Positions 16,711 to 24,776 of a DNA stretch of 64,000 bases are shown one piece after another (positions within the stretch are counted from its first letter, which is position 1; each line of letters begins with the position of its first letter). Below the pieces are notes generated by a model. The model was not told the DNA's origin. It did no database searches and was given only the letters and a program-made list of their open reading frames with translations. A program made the translations under genes and the position numbers. This stretch comes from DAOUKH01 sp965261455 (GTDB lineage: Bacteria > Chloroflexota > Dehalococcoidia > SHYB01): assembly GCA_965261455.1 (NCBI GenBank), contig OZ253453.1, positions 1,302,001-1,366,000 on the forward strand. The letters are read 5' to 3'.

Positions 16711-16950
16711 CTAGCCGGTCAGCACATCGCCACCGACGGGGTCGACGCGGACGCCGCACTCCCGGACCCACGCCAAGCCTCGCTCGATGTCCTGCTCGGC
16801 CCCATCAAGCTCGAGAACAACCCAGCCCTGGGTGTCCGTCACATCGGCGCGGCGGATGTTGGTGATCACGTCGTAGTCCTTGCCGAGCGTATAGATGACC
16901 GGCTCGGTGACGAGATTCGTAGGAAAGGTGAACTTCACGCGCTGCTTCAT
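16711..16950 (-). CDS. NIL-domain protein
   Basis: 79 residues from the ATG at 16950: KQRVKFTFPTNLVTEPVIYT, then LGKDYDVITNIRRADVTDTQ and a closing VVLELDGAEQDIERGLAW. This is the ferredoxin-like NIL fold found at the C-terminus of methionine importer ATPases and as a free small protein beside sulfur-metabolism genes. It lacks ferredoxin cysteines. The longer start at 16980 adds only ten unconserved residues. Its neighbours are the MoaD-like gene 95 nt downstream and the MBL gene about 100 nt upstream. A sulfur-relay or regulatory role is inferred from context. Confidence 0.8.
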   Translation of the reverse strand: MKQRVKFTFPTNLVTEPVIYTLGKDYDVITNIRRADVTDTQGWVVLELDGAEQDIERGLAWVRECGVRVDPVGGDVLTG

Positions 16951-17050
16951 GGCCCCACCCCTTGATCGCTGCGCTGTCACTCGGACGCCCAGCTACGTTA
17001 TGCCTAGTTGGCCGCCCCGGTCAAGCGGCCCGGCCGCAGTGGACGGGAAC

Positions 17051-17710
17051 CTAGTCCGGTACCGCCGGCGATGATTCTCTTGTCAGACGTCTCACGCTGT
17101 CATCAATGACCCGCTGCCACTCGCCCCCAGCGACCTCCGCCAAGGCCGCGTTGCCGACAAACCCGCTGCTCATGACCAGATCGGGGTCGAGGTCTCGCAG
17201 CCGGAGGAGGCTTTCGGCCAGGGACGCCTCGCTGCCGCCGGCGTCGGAGAGGACAAGGGTGGCCCACTTCCCGTCCCAGAGAAAGATGGTGTCGCCGGTG
17301 AAGAGGTAGGCCTTTCCATGCGGCGACTTGTAGAAGAAGCTGAGGCTGCCCTCGGTATGCCCGGGCGTGTGGATGATGTCGATGTCGTCCAGGCGCCGGT
17401 CATTTGGGTCAAAGAGGATGTCGGGCCGGGCGACCTTGTCGATGACCGGAGCCTCCAGCGCGCTGCAACAGAGCTTTGAGCCAAACCGCTCTCTGATGCG
17501 GCGCAGCGACGGGGCGGCCTCGTCACGGTGGCTGAGGATCTGACACTGAAGGCCGCCAAGCTCTTCGACTTCGTCCAAGTCGCCGTTGTTGCCGGTGTTG
17601 TAGAAGAGCACGTTCCCCTTCGGACGCCGCAGAAAGTAGGCATGGGTGTTCAAGATCCCAGAGCTATGGAGCGTGCTCTGCCATAGGTCTTCTTCGATCT
17701 GCTTCATCAC
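17051..17710 (-). CDS. MBL-fold protein with degenerate metal site
   Basis: 219 residues with the metallo-beta-lactamase layout: YFLRRPKGNVLFYNTGNNGD, QILSHRDEAAPSLRRIRERF, IDIIHTPGHTEGSLSFFY and AYLFTGDTIF. The usual HxHxDH is replaced by SHRDEA, which keeps one His and the Asp, while the later His (PGHTEGS) and Asp (TGDT) are present. It may bind a single metal or act non-hydrolytically. It starts 34 nt after thrC and probably shares its transcript. MMKQ gives two possible start codons 3 nt apart. Confidence 0.75.
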   Translation of the reverse strand: MMKQIEEDLWQSTLHSSGILNTHAYFLRRPKGNVLFYNTGNNGDLDEVEELGGLQCQILSHRDEAAPSLRRIRERFGSKLCCSALEAPVIDKVARPDILFDPNDRRLDDIDIIHTPGHTEGSLSFFYKSPHGKAYLFTGDTIFLWDGKWATLVLSDAGGSEASLAESLLRLRDLDPDLVMSSGFVGNAALAEVAGGEWQRVIDDSVRRLTRESSPAVPD

Positions 17711-17744
17711 CCGTCCCCGCTTTCGACGGCTCTACGGAGTTGGG

Positions 17745-18965
17745 CTACAGGCCGAGGGCCTGCTTGAACGACTCCATCGTCGCCTTCACCTTCACCGTAT
17801 CGACCTTGTCCTCCACCGCCTCCTGCGTCTTGAGGCCGTTGCCGGTGACGTAGGCGACGGTGAGGTCGTCCTTGCCGATGACGCCCGACTCGACGAGGCG
17901 CCTGAGGCCCGAGATGGTCACGCCGCCCGCGGTCTCGGCGAAGATACCCTCGGTGCGGGCGAGCAGGAGCATCCCCTCGATGATCTCGGGGTCGGTAACC
18001 GCCGCCGCCGAACCAGACGACGCCTCGAGGGTTTCGAGGGCGTAGAGGCCGTCGGCGGGGTTGCCGATGGCCAGCGACTTGGCGATGGTGTCGGGCTTGA
18101 CGGGGCGCACGTCGCGGGTCCCTTCCGAAAAGGCGGTGACGATCGGCGAGCATCCCTGCGGCTGCACGAGGTGCATGCGGGTCTGGACCGCGTCGATGAG
18201 ACCCAGGTTCCAAAACTCGTTGAAGCCCTTCCATATCTTGGTGAAGAGCGAGCCCGAGGCGGCGGGGACGACGGCGTGGTCCGGGGCCCGCCAGCCAAGC
18301 TGCTCGGCGACCTCGTAGGCGAGCGTCTTCGAGCCCTCGGCGTAGTAGGGGCGGACGTTGATGTTCACGAAGGCCCACTTGTAGGTGTCGGCGATCTCGC
18401 TGCACAGCCGGTTCACGTCGTCGTAGGTGCCGTTGACCGCGACGACCGTGGGCCCGTAGACCGCGGCGCCCACGATCTTGACCTTTTCGAGGTCGGCGGG
18501 TATCACGACGTAGCACTTCATGCCGGCCTTGGCGGCATGGGCCGCGACGGCGCCGGCGAGGTTGCCCGTCGAGGCGCAGGCCAGCGTGTCGAAGCCGAGG
18601 CCCCTCGCCACGGAAGCGGCGACGCCGGCGACGCGGTCTTTGAACGAATACGTGGGGTTCACGCAATCGTTCTTTATGTAGAGATTATTGAGGCCCAAGA
18701 CCTCGCCGAGGTTGTCGGCCTTCACCAAGGGAGTGAAGCCGGTCTGCATGTCGACGATAGGGCCGTCCCCCACGGGGAGCAGGTCTCGGTAGCGCCACAT
18801 CGAAAGCGGCCCAGACTCGATGCGTTCGCGGGTCACGACGCCGCGCATCGCGTCGTAGTCGTAGACTACCTCGAGGGGGCTGAACGTCCACTCGCAGATG
18901 TTCAGGGCCTCGAGGGGGTACTCTCTACCGCCCTCTTTCGCCTTCAGCGCCCGCGCGTACGCCAT
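17745..18965 (-). CDS. thrC: Threonine synthase
   Basis: PLP enzyme converting O-phosphohomoserine to threonine. The 406-residue product has a short N-terminal zinc-free extension (ALNICEWTFSPLEVVYDYDA), GFTPLVKADNLGEVLGL, the PLP-lysine block NPTYSFKDRVAGVAASVA, the LACASTGNLAGAVAAHAAKA phosphate-binding turn and AVVPAASGSLFTKIWKGFNE. This is the cyanobacterial/Chloroflexi-like short form rather than the long enteric form. Its leader holds a terminator-like attenuator. It heads an operon with MBL, NIL and MoaD-like genes. Confidence 0.93.
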   Translation of the reverse strand: MAYARALKAKEGGREYPLEALNICEWTFSPLEVVYDYDAMRGVVTRERIESGPLSMWRYRDLLPVGDGPIVDMQTGFTPLVKADNLGEVLGLNNLYIKNDCVNPTYSFKDRVAGVAASVARGLGFDTLACASTGNLAGAVAAHAAKAGMKCYVVIPADLEKVKIVGAAVYGPTVVAVNGTYDDVNRLCSEIADTYKWAFVNINVRPYYAEGSKTLAYEVAEQLGWRAPDHAVVPAASGSLFTKIWKGFNEFWNLGLIDAVQTRMHLVQPQGCSPIVTAFSEGTRDVRPVKPDTIAKSLAIGNPADGLYALETLEASSGSAAAVTDPEIIEGMLLLARTEGIFAETAGGVTISGLRRLVESGVIGKDDLTVAYVTGNGLKTQEAVEDKVDTVKVKATMESFKQALGL

Positions 18966-19001
18966 CGTCGCTCTCCAAGCCCCGGCGCGCCTTCCGCCGG
19001 C

Positions 19002-19140
19002 AAAAAAATAAGACCCCTTCGGACAGAAGCGGTCTTAGCGGATCCTCCGTCCTGGAGGCCCGTCTCGGAAACGCATACTCGTGTCAGCCGCGCATTCCCA
19101 TATGTGCAAAACTCTAACAGATAGCGGCTTCAACCGTCAA
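19002..19140 (-). promoter_or_regulatory. Promoter and transcription attenuator before thrC
   Basis: Reverse strand. TTGACG (19140-19135), 17 nt, then TTAGAG (19117-19112) form a promoter. About 75 nt later a terminator, AAGACC...GGTCTT followed by ATTTTTTT (19037-19002), ends 36 nt before the thrC ATG. Upstream, GGACGGAGG (19052-19044) can pair either with CCTCC just before it (19058-19054) or with CTTCTGTCC (19029-19021) inside the terminator hairpin. These alternatives would switch termination off or on. A 13-codon open frame (19076-19035) spans the switch and stops at the base of the terminator. The two sequences overlapping by pairing are visible directly; the signal is unknown. Confidence 0.6.
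19035..19076 (-). CDS. Possible 13-residue leader peptide of thrC
   Basis: ATG at 19076 encodes MRFRDGPPGRRIR and stops at TAA, which overlaps the 5' arm of the terminator. The peptide is rich in Arg and Pro, with no Thr and one Ile, so it is not a classical threonine attenuator peptide. A weak CACGAG lies before the ATG. Ribosome position on this frame would cover the anti-terminator sequence. It could equally be a chance frame inside a structured leader. Confidence 0.3.
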   Translation of the reverse strand: MRFRDGPPGRRIR

Positions 19141-19178
19141 CGCGTCCAGAAGCGGAGCAAGTCCAGGAGGCCGGCGGC

Positions 19179-19445
19179 ATGACATGCCGCATCGAGGTCC
19201 GCGTCCAGCCAGGCGCGCGGCGCAACGAGGTGACGACCCGCGCCGGCGAGGTACGGGTGCGCGTCACCGCTCCCGCCGAGCGGGGCAAGGCGAACGAGGC
19301 CGTCGTCGCACTCCTCGCGGAGCGGCTGGGCCTGCCCAAGTCGGCGCTGCGTGTGGCGCGGGGCGCGTCGTCTCGCCGCAAGACCATCGAGATCGACGGG
19401 CTAACCGCCGAGGAGGCGTCGCTGCGCCTAGAGGAAGCTCGCTAG
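19179..19445 (+). CDS. DUF167/YggU family protein
   Basis: 88 residues. RIEVRVQPGARRNEV is the family start, followed by VRVRVTAPAERGKANEAVVA and LGLPKSALRVARGASSRRKT, the two conserved blocks of this small alpha/beta fold. Function is unknown; members often sit beside yggT and yggS as here. AGGAGG lies a few bases upstream of the ATG. The 3' end overlaps that of the convergent yggT by 18 nt. Confidence 0.88.
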   Translation: MTCRIEVRVQPGARRNEVTTRAGEVRVRVTAPAERGKANEAVVALLAERLGLPKSALRVARGASSRRKTIEIDGLTAEEASLRLEEAR

Positions 19446-19676
19446 GACGCTTCCCAAGATTTGAATCACGATAATCGCCACGATGGGCGAGATGTCGAAC
19501 GACCCGACCGTGGGGATGATTTGCCGGAACGGTGCCAGGATCGGCTCGGTGAAGTTGTAGAGCGCCCGGCCCAGGGAACTGTTCTGCATGTCGGGGAACC
19601 ACGAGAGGATCGCCCGCGCGATGAGGGCGAAGGTGAGCACGTTCGTGATGATGATGATGAGTCCGCCGATGTCCAC
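19428..19676 (-). CDS. yggT: YggT family membrane protein
   Basis: 82-residue integral membrane protein with helices at about 3-24 (IGGLIIIITNVLTFALIARA) and 58-82, separated by LSWFPDMQNSSLGRALYNFT and EPILAPFRQIIPTVG, the diagnostic family loop. YggT proteins are associated with osmotic response or cell-division gene clusters. It follows proC and yggS on the same strand, so all three probably form one transcript. Confidence 0.88.
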   Translation of the reverse strand: MDIGGLIIIITNVLTFALIARAILSWFPDMQNSSLGRALYNFTEPILAPFRQIIPTVGSFDISPIVAIIVIQILGSVLASFL

Positions 19677-19724
19677 GCCGCCGCGCCTTTCTTATCGCAC
19701 GCTCACGACCCGCCGGGCCGGGTG

Positions 19725-20531
19725 CTACTTTCCTTGGCCCAAGGCCGCCGACTTTTCGTAGGACGCGATGACGCCGTTCATCACCGCGGCGCGGAATCCC
19801 CCGTCCTCCATGGCGAGCAGTCCCTCGGCGGTGGTCCCGCCGGGAGAGGTGACTTGCTCCCGCAGGGCCGACGGGGAGAGCGCCGAGCTATCGAGCATCT
19901 TGGCGCTGCCCAAGACCGTCTGCGCGACGACCTCGCGGGCCATGTCGCGGGACATCCCCAGATAAACGCCTGCGTCGATGAGCGCTTCGATGAAGAGGAA
20001 GACGTAGGCTGGGCCGCTGCCGCTGAGCCCGGTGGCGACGTCGATGAGCTTCTCGTTAGGGACGTAGACCTGCTTGCCCATCGCGGCGAGCACCCCGCCG
20101 GCGAGCGCGCGGGCCTCGGCGTCCACGGATTCCGTCGCCGTCCACACCGTGACGCCCTCGCCGAGCTGTCCCGGCGTGTTCGGCATCGCCCGCACGATGG
20201 ACTGGTGATTCAGCCGGTTGGCAATAGTCCCGATCGTGGCGCCGGCGATAATCGAGAGCACCGTCTGCGTATCGCCGACCGCGCCATTCAGCCCGTCGAG
20301 GACTTCAGGGACGTTCTGCGGCTTGACGGCGAGGATGACGAGGTCGGCCCCGCCGACGGCCTCCGCGTTGTCGCCGGTGACGGCAACGCCGTGGCGCTCT
20401 CGCAGCTCGTCGAGCCGCGCCGCGATGACGTCGGCGACGGTGACCTCCGAGGGGCTCGATACGCCGTCGCGCAGCACGCCGGTCAAGATCGCTTCGGCCA
20501 TGACGCCGCCGCCGATGAACGCTAGCTTCAT
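19725..20531 (-). CDS. proC: Pyrroline-5-carboxylate reductase
   Basis: Last step of proline synthesis, NAD(P)H-dependent. The 268-residue product starts MKLAFIGGGVMAEAILTGVL (Rossmann GxGxM), with ADLVILAVKPQNVPEVL, VRAMPNTPGQLGEGVTVW and the C-terminal signature SGSGPAYVFLFIEALIDAGV, then TVLGSAKML and QVTSPGGTTAEGL. The ATG at 20531 is chosen because the longer frame adds 18 residues before the Rossmann strand. It lies 10 nt after yggS. Confidence 0.94.
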   Translation of the reverse strand: MKLAFIGGGVMAEAILTGVLRDGVSSPSEVTVADVIAARLDELRERHGVAVTGDNAEAVGGADLVILAVKPQNVPEVLDGLNGAVGDTQTVLSIIAGATIGTIANRLNHQSIVRAMPNTPGQLGEGVTVWTATESVDAEARALAGGVLAAMGKQVYVPNEKLIDVATGLSGSGPAYVFLFIEALIDAGVYLGMSRDMAREVVAQTVLGSAKMLDSSALSPSALREQVTSPGGTTAEGLLAMEDGGFRAAVMNGVIASYEKSAALGQGK

Positions 20532-20541
20532 AGTGTTGTCC

Positions 20542-21240
20542 TTAGCCCGTCTCAGGCGGCTGCTCCACCCCGGCGAAGAGCGCACGCCCGATGCGAACCA
20601 TCGTCGCGCCCTCTTCGACCGCCACCTCGAAATCGCCCGTCATACCCATCGATAGCCCCGTCAACCCGAGGCGTTCGGCCGCCTCGCGCAGCGCTCGAAA
20701 GAACGGCCGCGCCTCGCCTGGGTCTTCGACCCGCGGGGCCATCGCCATCAAGCCCCGGACCTCGAGGTTCGTTCGGTGTCCGATGCGCTCCGCCGCCTTA
20801 TCGACCTCCGCGAGGTCGAAGCCGTGCTTGGCCGGCTCCCCGGAAAGATTAACTTCGAGGAGCACGGGCACGGGCGACGAGGCCAACCCGTCGATACGTT
20901 CGGCGAGCCGCTCCGAGTCCACGCTATCGATTATATCGAACAGTCCGAGGGCGTCCCGCGCTTTGTTCCGCTGAAGATGACCGACGAGCCGCCAGGTGAC
21001 CGACTCACGGAAGTCTTCGAGCTCGGTGAGCTTGGCCGCGGCGGCGGCGACGCGGTTCTCCCCAAACTCCCGCAGTCCCGCGTCGTACGCGGCGCGGACG
21101 CCGAGGGCGCCGGTGGACTTGGTGACGGCGACGAGCCGGACGGCGGCGGGGTCGCGGCCCGCCCGCTCGGCGGCGCGCCCGATGCGAGATCGGACGTCGG
21201 CGATGTTGGTGGCTATCTGCTTAGCGGGGTCGGTGGTCAC
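20542..21240 (-). CDS. yggS: YggS/PROSC-type PLP homeostasis protein
   Basis: 232 residues, fold type III PLP-binding protein without known catalytic turnover. The PLP lysine lies in VRLVAVTKSTGALGVRAAYD; FGENRVAAAAAKL, WRLVGHLQRNKAR, IDSVDSERLAERID, VLLEVNLSGEPAKHGF and GLSMGMTGDFEVAVEEGATM are all family blocks, ending VRIGRALFAG. The family maintains free PLP levels. It heads the yggS-proC-yggT group and is divergent from the tRNA-Arg gene. Confidence 0.94.
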   Translation of the reverse strand: MTTDPAKQIATNIADVRSRIGRAAERAGRDPAAVRLVAVTKSTGALGVRAAYDAGLREFGENRVAAAAAKLTELEDFRESVTWRLVGHLQRNKARDALGLFDIIDSVDSERLAERIDGLASSPVPVLLEVNLSGEPAKHGFDLAEVDKAAERIGHRTNLEVRGLMAMAPRVEDPGEARPFFRALREAAERLGLTGLSMGMTGDFEVAVEEGATMVRIGRALFAGVEQPPETG

Positions 21241-21339
21241 GGCAGGCCTCGAACGCTGAAGCCGCGTTGCGCGGGCTTCAGGCGCGTATTACGATAGCAT
21301 CCCCCGAAAGGCCTCTCGAAGTGCCTTCGGGCCAGGCGC

Positions 21340-21414
21340 GCCCCTGTAGCTCAGCGGATAGAGCACCGGCCTCCGGAGCCGGTTGCGTGAGTTCGAGTCT
21401 CACCAGGGGTACCA
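21340..21414 (+). tRNA. tRNA-Arg (anticodon CCG), integration site
   Basis: A complete cloverleaf can be drawn. The acceptor is GCCCCTG with CAGGGGT, the D arm GCTC/GAGC, the anticodon stem CCGGC/GCCGG with loop CTCCGGA (anticodon CCG), and the T arm GTGAG/CTCAC around TTCGAGT. Discriminator A and genomic CCA follow. A phage-type integrase begins 155 nt downstream on the same strand, so the 3' half of this tRNA is the probable attachment site. No second copy of its 3' end was found in the window. Confidence 0.95.
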
Positions 21415-21569
21415 CTTTATTGTTCCTTATGGTATTTTACGTCCCTGATATTGCGCCTGTAACCTGTTGATCCTCCTGCACATCGTCCTAGGCCGTCCCA
21501 CGTCGTCCTAGAGCATCCCGCCGCAATGTGGTACCGTTTTGTGGTACCACGAGACCGGGAGGGGTTGCA

Positions 21570-22739
21570 ATGCTGACTGCTGTACAGGTGAAGGCTGTCA
21601 AGGAGCCAGGCCGCTATGGAGACGGCGGCGGCCTCTATCTCGTAGTCCGGCGAGGCGGTAGCAAGGCATGGGTGCAGCGCATCGTCGTTGATGGGCGGCG
21701 GCGCGATATCGGCCTCGGCGGCTGGCCCAAGGTCACATTGGCTGAGGCGCGACGGCGGGCCGCCGGCAACCACGACGCCATCGCGGGAGGACGCAATCCT
21801 GTCGCGGAGAAGCGGCGGCCCAAGCTGCCCACGTTCCGCGCCGCCGCCGACGCCTGCTATAACGCCCACCGCCCCCGCTGGCGCAGTGAGAAGGTAGCCA
21901 AGAATTGGAAGCAGCGGCTCGAAAAGCACGCCATGCCCGAGCTGGGATCGCTGCCTATCGACCGCATCACGCGGCAAGACGTTCTCGCGGTTCTAGTGCC
22001 GATCTGGGGGCGGACGCCGGAGACGGCCCGCACCGTTCGCTCATACATGCGGGCAGTCTTCCGCTGGGCGCAAGCGATGGGCTACCGCGACGACAACCCC
22101 GCGGGAGAGGGCATCGACGGGGCGCTGCCACGCCTCCCGGCGCGGCGCTCCCACTTCCGCGCCTTGCCCCATGCCGAGGTAGCCGACGCGCTCCGCGTGA
22201 TTGACGAATCGAAGGCGGGCCTTTCGGCCAAGCTCGCCCTGCGTTTCACGATCTTGACCGCCGTGCGGTCCGGCGAGACGCGGGGCGCGACGTGGAGCGA
22301 GATAGACCTAGAAGCCCGCATATGGACAATCCCGGCGGAACGCATGAAGGCGGGGGCCGAGCATCGCGTACCGTTTTCAGACGCAGCTATGGACGTTCTG
22401 GCGCAAGCCTGGGCGCTTCGCGAGGATGACGGCGGCCTGGTGTTTCCGGGCCGGACGGCGGGCCGCCAGCTGAGCGATATGACGATGACGAAAGTCCTAC
22501 GGACAACCGGCCTTGCCGAGCGCGCGACCGTTCACGGGTTCCGGTCGAGCTTCCGTGATTGGGCAGCTGAGCGCACATCGGCCAGTCACGCCGCGATGGA
22601 GCTGAGCCTTGCCCATCACGTCGGCAACGCCGTTGAGCGGGCCTATGCGCGGAGCGATCTTCTCGAACAGCGCCGGGCGCTCGTGGAAGCGTGGGCCGAC
22701 TACATCACCCTTCCATCGCAGACCGCGGCGGCGGCTTAG
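21570..22739 (+). CDS. P4-type tyrosine integrase
   Basis: 389 residues. An N-terminal arm-binding DUF4102-like domain (KEPGRYGDGGGLYLVVRRGG...RRRDIGLGGWPKVTLAEAR) and a SAM-like core-binding domain lead into the catalytic domain. Catalytic residues seen are Arg in TAVRSGETRGATW, the HxxR of HGFRSSFRDWA, a His in LAHHVGN and the Tyr in ERAYARSDLL. The domain set is complete, so the enzyme may be active. The ATG at 21570 (after GGGAGGGG) is preferred to an upstream ATG at 21528. Two GTGGTACC boxes lie just upstream and may be arm sites. Confidence 0.92.
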   Translation: MLTAVQVKAVKEPGRYGDGGGLYLVVRRGGSKAWVQRIVVDGRRRDIGLGGWPKVTLAEARRRAAGNHDAIAGGRNPVAEKRRPKLPTFRAAADACYNAHRPRWRSEKVAKNWKQRLEKHAMPELGSLPIDRITRQDVLAVLVPIWGRTPETARTVRSYMRAVFRWAQAMGYRDDNPAGEGIDGALPRLPARRSHFRALPHAEVADALRVIDESKAGLSAKLALRFTILTAVRSGETRGATWSEIDLEARIWTIPAERMKAGAEHRVPFSDAAMDVLAQAWALREDDGGLVFPGRTAGRQLSDMTMTKVLRTTGLAERATVHGFRSSFRDWAAERTSASHAAMELSLAHHVGNAVERAYARSDLLEQRRALVEAWADYITLPSQTAAAA

Positions 22740-22819
22740 CACGTTCAAGCGCCGCGGAACGGCCCAGCGGCGCGCTTGCTGGCCGCGGTCGGCGATGAGG
22801 CCGCCCCAGACACTACTCG

Positions 22820-23185
22820 CCAGGCGCTTCCCTCACGGCGGCGCTTTCGACATCAGGCGTCCAATCCTGAACGGCACGGGCCTCGGGCCAGTGGCGACCT
22901 CGCACTTCCCACCGGACTTGTGGATGACTTCGACCTTCCACTGCTAGGGACGGCTGGAGTTTCTTGGCCACCAGCTTGAGGGCGTCGGTCTGGAGGTTGT
23001 TCCGGTGGGCATGAAGAAGACCTTGACGGGCCGGGACAGGCCGATGCGCCAGGAGCGACGTGAGGCCTGGCGCATGGTGGAGACTTGGTAGTCCGTCTCG
23101 AACCCGGCGATGGTAGGGAAGTCCACCAGGTCGAGGCCCGTCTGCACCAGCCTGGGGTGCAGCCAAGGCGGCTCCCGTGTCTTGT
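22820..23185 (-). pseudogene. Remnant of a SNF2-like helicase C-terminal domain
   Basis: Reverse-strand translation gives HPRLVQTGLDLVDFPTIAGF and QASRRSWRIGLSRPVKVFFM, the end of a superfamily-2 helicase core with the RxxR/GQ-like motif VI. The family then continues in another frame as NNLQTDALKLVAKKLQPSLA followed by VEG. The frame changes near 23000 by one base. Both the N-terminal helicase motifs and a proper end are missing. It is a dead fragment of a larger, probably defence- or island-associated helicase. Confidence 0.7.
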
Positions 23186-23191
23186 CGGCAA

Positions 23192-23345
23192 GACCCGCGC
23201 ACGGTTCCTGCCCTCGGCGGGCGCACCCCGTTAAGAGAGAGTAATAGTGCTGTGGGGCAAGGGACAGCCTATCCCGCGGGATAGGGTATTGCTTTCCACT
23301 GGCGGAGACTAGAATTTCCGACAACGTTTCCTTTCGGCAAGGACT
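23192..23345. repeat. Diverged ~155-bp structured repeat, copy A
   Basis: Collinear with the segment at 31035-31188: shared CCCGCGC, TGCCCTCGGC, TTAA(A/G)AGA, ATTGCTTT(T)CC, ATTTCCGA(A/C)AACG and CAAGGA occur at nearly the same spacing. In the middle, copy A has the perfect 18-nt palindrome CCTATCCCGCGGGATAGG (23268-23285), while copy B has a different palindrome at the same offset. On the reverse strand a GAAA-loop hairpin (CC-GAAA-GG) is likewise replaced by GC-GAAA-GC in copy B. The IS5 remnant begins where this copy ends. Confidence 0.6.
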
Positions 23346-23597
23346 TCATTGATGAAGCCGGCCGGCGGACGAGCCGTCACGCGGGGTACGCGGCGAGCCA
23401 GCGGGTGCGCAAGCGGGTCGAGGGAGGTGTTCGGCTGGCTGAAGACCGTCGGGGGCGGGAGGAAGCTGCGTTACTGCGGCGCGGCCCGCAACGGCCTCTG
23501 GGCGGAGATGGCTCTGGCGGCGTACAACCTCGTGCGTATGGCCAAGCTCATGCCCCCGCCATCATCATCTCCGGGGGCGGTCCCTGCGGGTTGAGGA
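23336..23597 (+). pseudogene. IS5-family transposase C-terminal remnant
   Basis: Reads DFIDEAGRRTSRHAGYAASQ then RVRKRVE in one frame and, after an extra G near 23425, EVFGWLKTVGGGRKLRYCGA followed by LAAYNLVRMAKL in another. This is the C-terminal block of IS5-type transposases containing the catalytic Glu region (RKRxEEVFGWLKTVGG). The rest of the gene is absent. One frameshift and truncation make it non-functional. It abuts repeat copy A. Confidence 0.75.
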
Positions 23598-23840
23598 TGA
23601 AACGCCCCAACCGGAGACGCCAGCGGCCCGATCAGGGGCGCCCCAGGGCGCCGCTTACTCCGAATCGGCGTCCAATGGCGCTTTAATGCCAGCGCCGACC
23701 CGCTCCCTATTTCCCAAACTCGCATTCTTCATCAGTCTGCTAAACGTGGCGGCGGGAGGCGGGACCACGCGGGTAGAAGTGTAGGGCACCGGACAATTTG
23801 CTATGATGCCGACCAGAGAGGAGATGGAGAAAAACGACTT

Positions 23841-24704
23841 ATGACGATGAACCAGGAGAAATCGGAGACTTCTCCTCAGGAAGAGATTGATGGTGCCGTT
23901 GTAGAGAGCTATTTCGATGGGGCCGGCGGAACGACCGCGGCCTCAATGAGCATGATGGCTCATGGGCACAATCTGCCGTTGAAGGCGGTGACCCATCGGG
24001 TAGCGAGGGAGCAAAGGATCATCGGCGAATGGCTCGATGCGGTGCCTGACTCCGGAAGAGTGCTTGACGTTGGCTGTGGCGCCGGGGCGTGGGTCGAGCT
24101 TTTTGCCAATCGGTACGACAGCGTCATTGGGGTTGAGCGAAGTCAGCTGATGGTTGATGCGGCGAGAAACCGGGTCAGCCATCTCGCCAATGCTCAGATA
24201 ATAAGCGGTGACGTGCGGAAGGACTTGCCGGATGGCCCCTTCGATTTAATTTTCGCGGGCGGTCTTTTCATGTATCTCAACCACTCTGATGCCGTCTCGC
24301 TTCTGGGCTCACTGAAAGACCGCCTCAGTGTTGGGGGCTCGATTGTTCTCCGCGAGTCGGGCGTGCGGGGCGGGGTGTTGGTGGCAAAGGGTGATTACCA
24401 GGCGGTCTACCGGAGTGTGGACTTGTACCGCCATCTATTCCAGCGGGCGGATATCGCTTGCCTGGATGTTAAGCAGAACCTTGGCTATAACGATGTGGTG
24501 ATGGCCGAAGAACTGGTAAGCTTTCGCCGCAGGTGGCTGCCCTTCTTGCCGAAGGAATCCCCCTTGCTGGGTGCCCTTACCTGGTACGCGCTGAGAGGGA
24601 CGGCTCCGATCAGCTTTTGGTCGTTGCCAAAGGTGCTGTCCGGACTGAAGGTCCCCTGGCCTCGGCTCCAGAACTACTTCTACTTGCTTCGGACCGCGAG
24701 CTAG
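23841..24704 (+). CDS. Class I SAM-dependent methyltransferase
   Basis: 287 residues. Motif I is VLDVGCGAGAWVELF near residue 74; VIGVERSQLMVDAARN (acidic residue binding ribose), AQIISGDVRKDLPDGPFDLI and LSVGGSIVLRESGVRGG follow. The C-terminal ~90 residues contain hydrophobic and aromatic stretches suggesting membrane or lipid contact. Substrate is unknown. A TATGAT -10-like box lies at 23802-23807. The neighbouring convergent CDP-alcohol phosphatidyltransferase raises the possibility of lipid-headgroup methylation, which is only an inference. Confidence 0.8.
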   Translation: MTMNQEKSETSPQEEIDGAVVESYFDGAGGTTAASMSMMAHGHNLPLKAVTHRVAREQRIIGEWLDAVPDSGRVLDVGCGAGAWVELFANRYDSVIGVERSQLMVDAARNRVSHLANAQIISGDVRKDLPDGPFDLIFAGGLFMYLNHSDAVSLLGSLKDRLSVGGSIVLRESGVRGGVLVAKGDYQAVYRSVDLYRHLFQRADIACLDVKQNLGYNDVVMAEELVSFRRRWLPFLPKESPLLGALTWYALRGTAPISFWSLPKVLSGLKVPWPRLQNYFYLLRTAS

Positions 24705-24776
24705 AACGCTTTTGGGGGAAGGCTGGCTCCAGATGCCAGGGCCGATATTCCTGTGCTGCTAGGTCCGAAGCCGCGG

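Noticed and set aside
19002..19110. T-box riboswitch before thrC
   Set aside because: The core differs at two conserved positions, the specifier stem cannot fit in the short leader, and an alternative helix pair explains the terminator.
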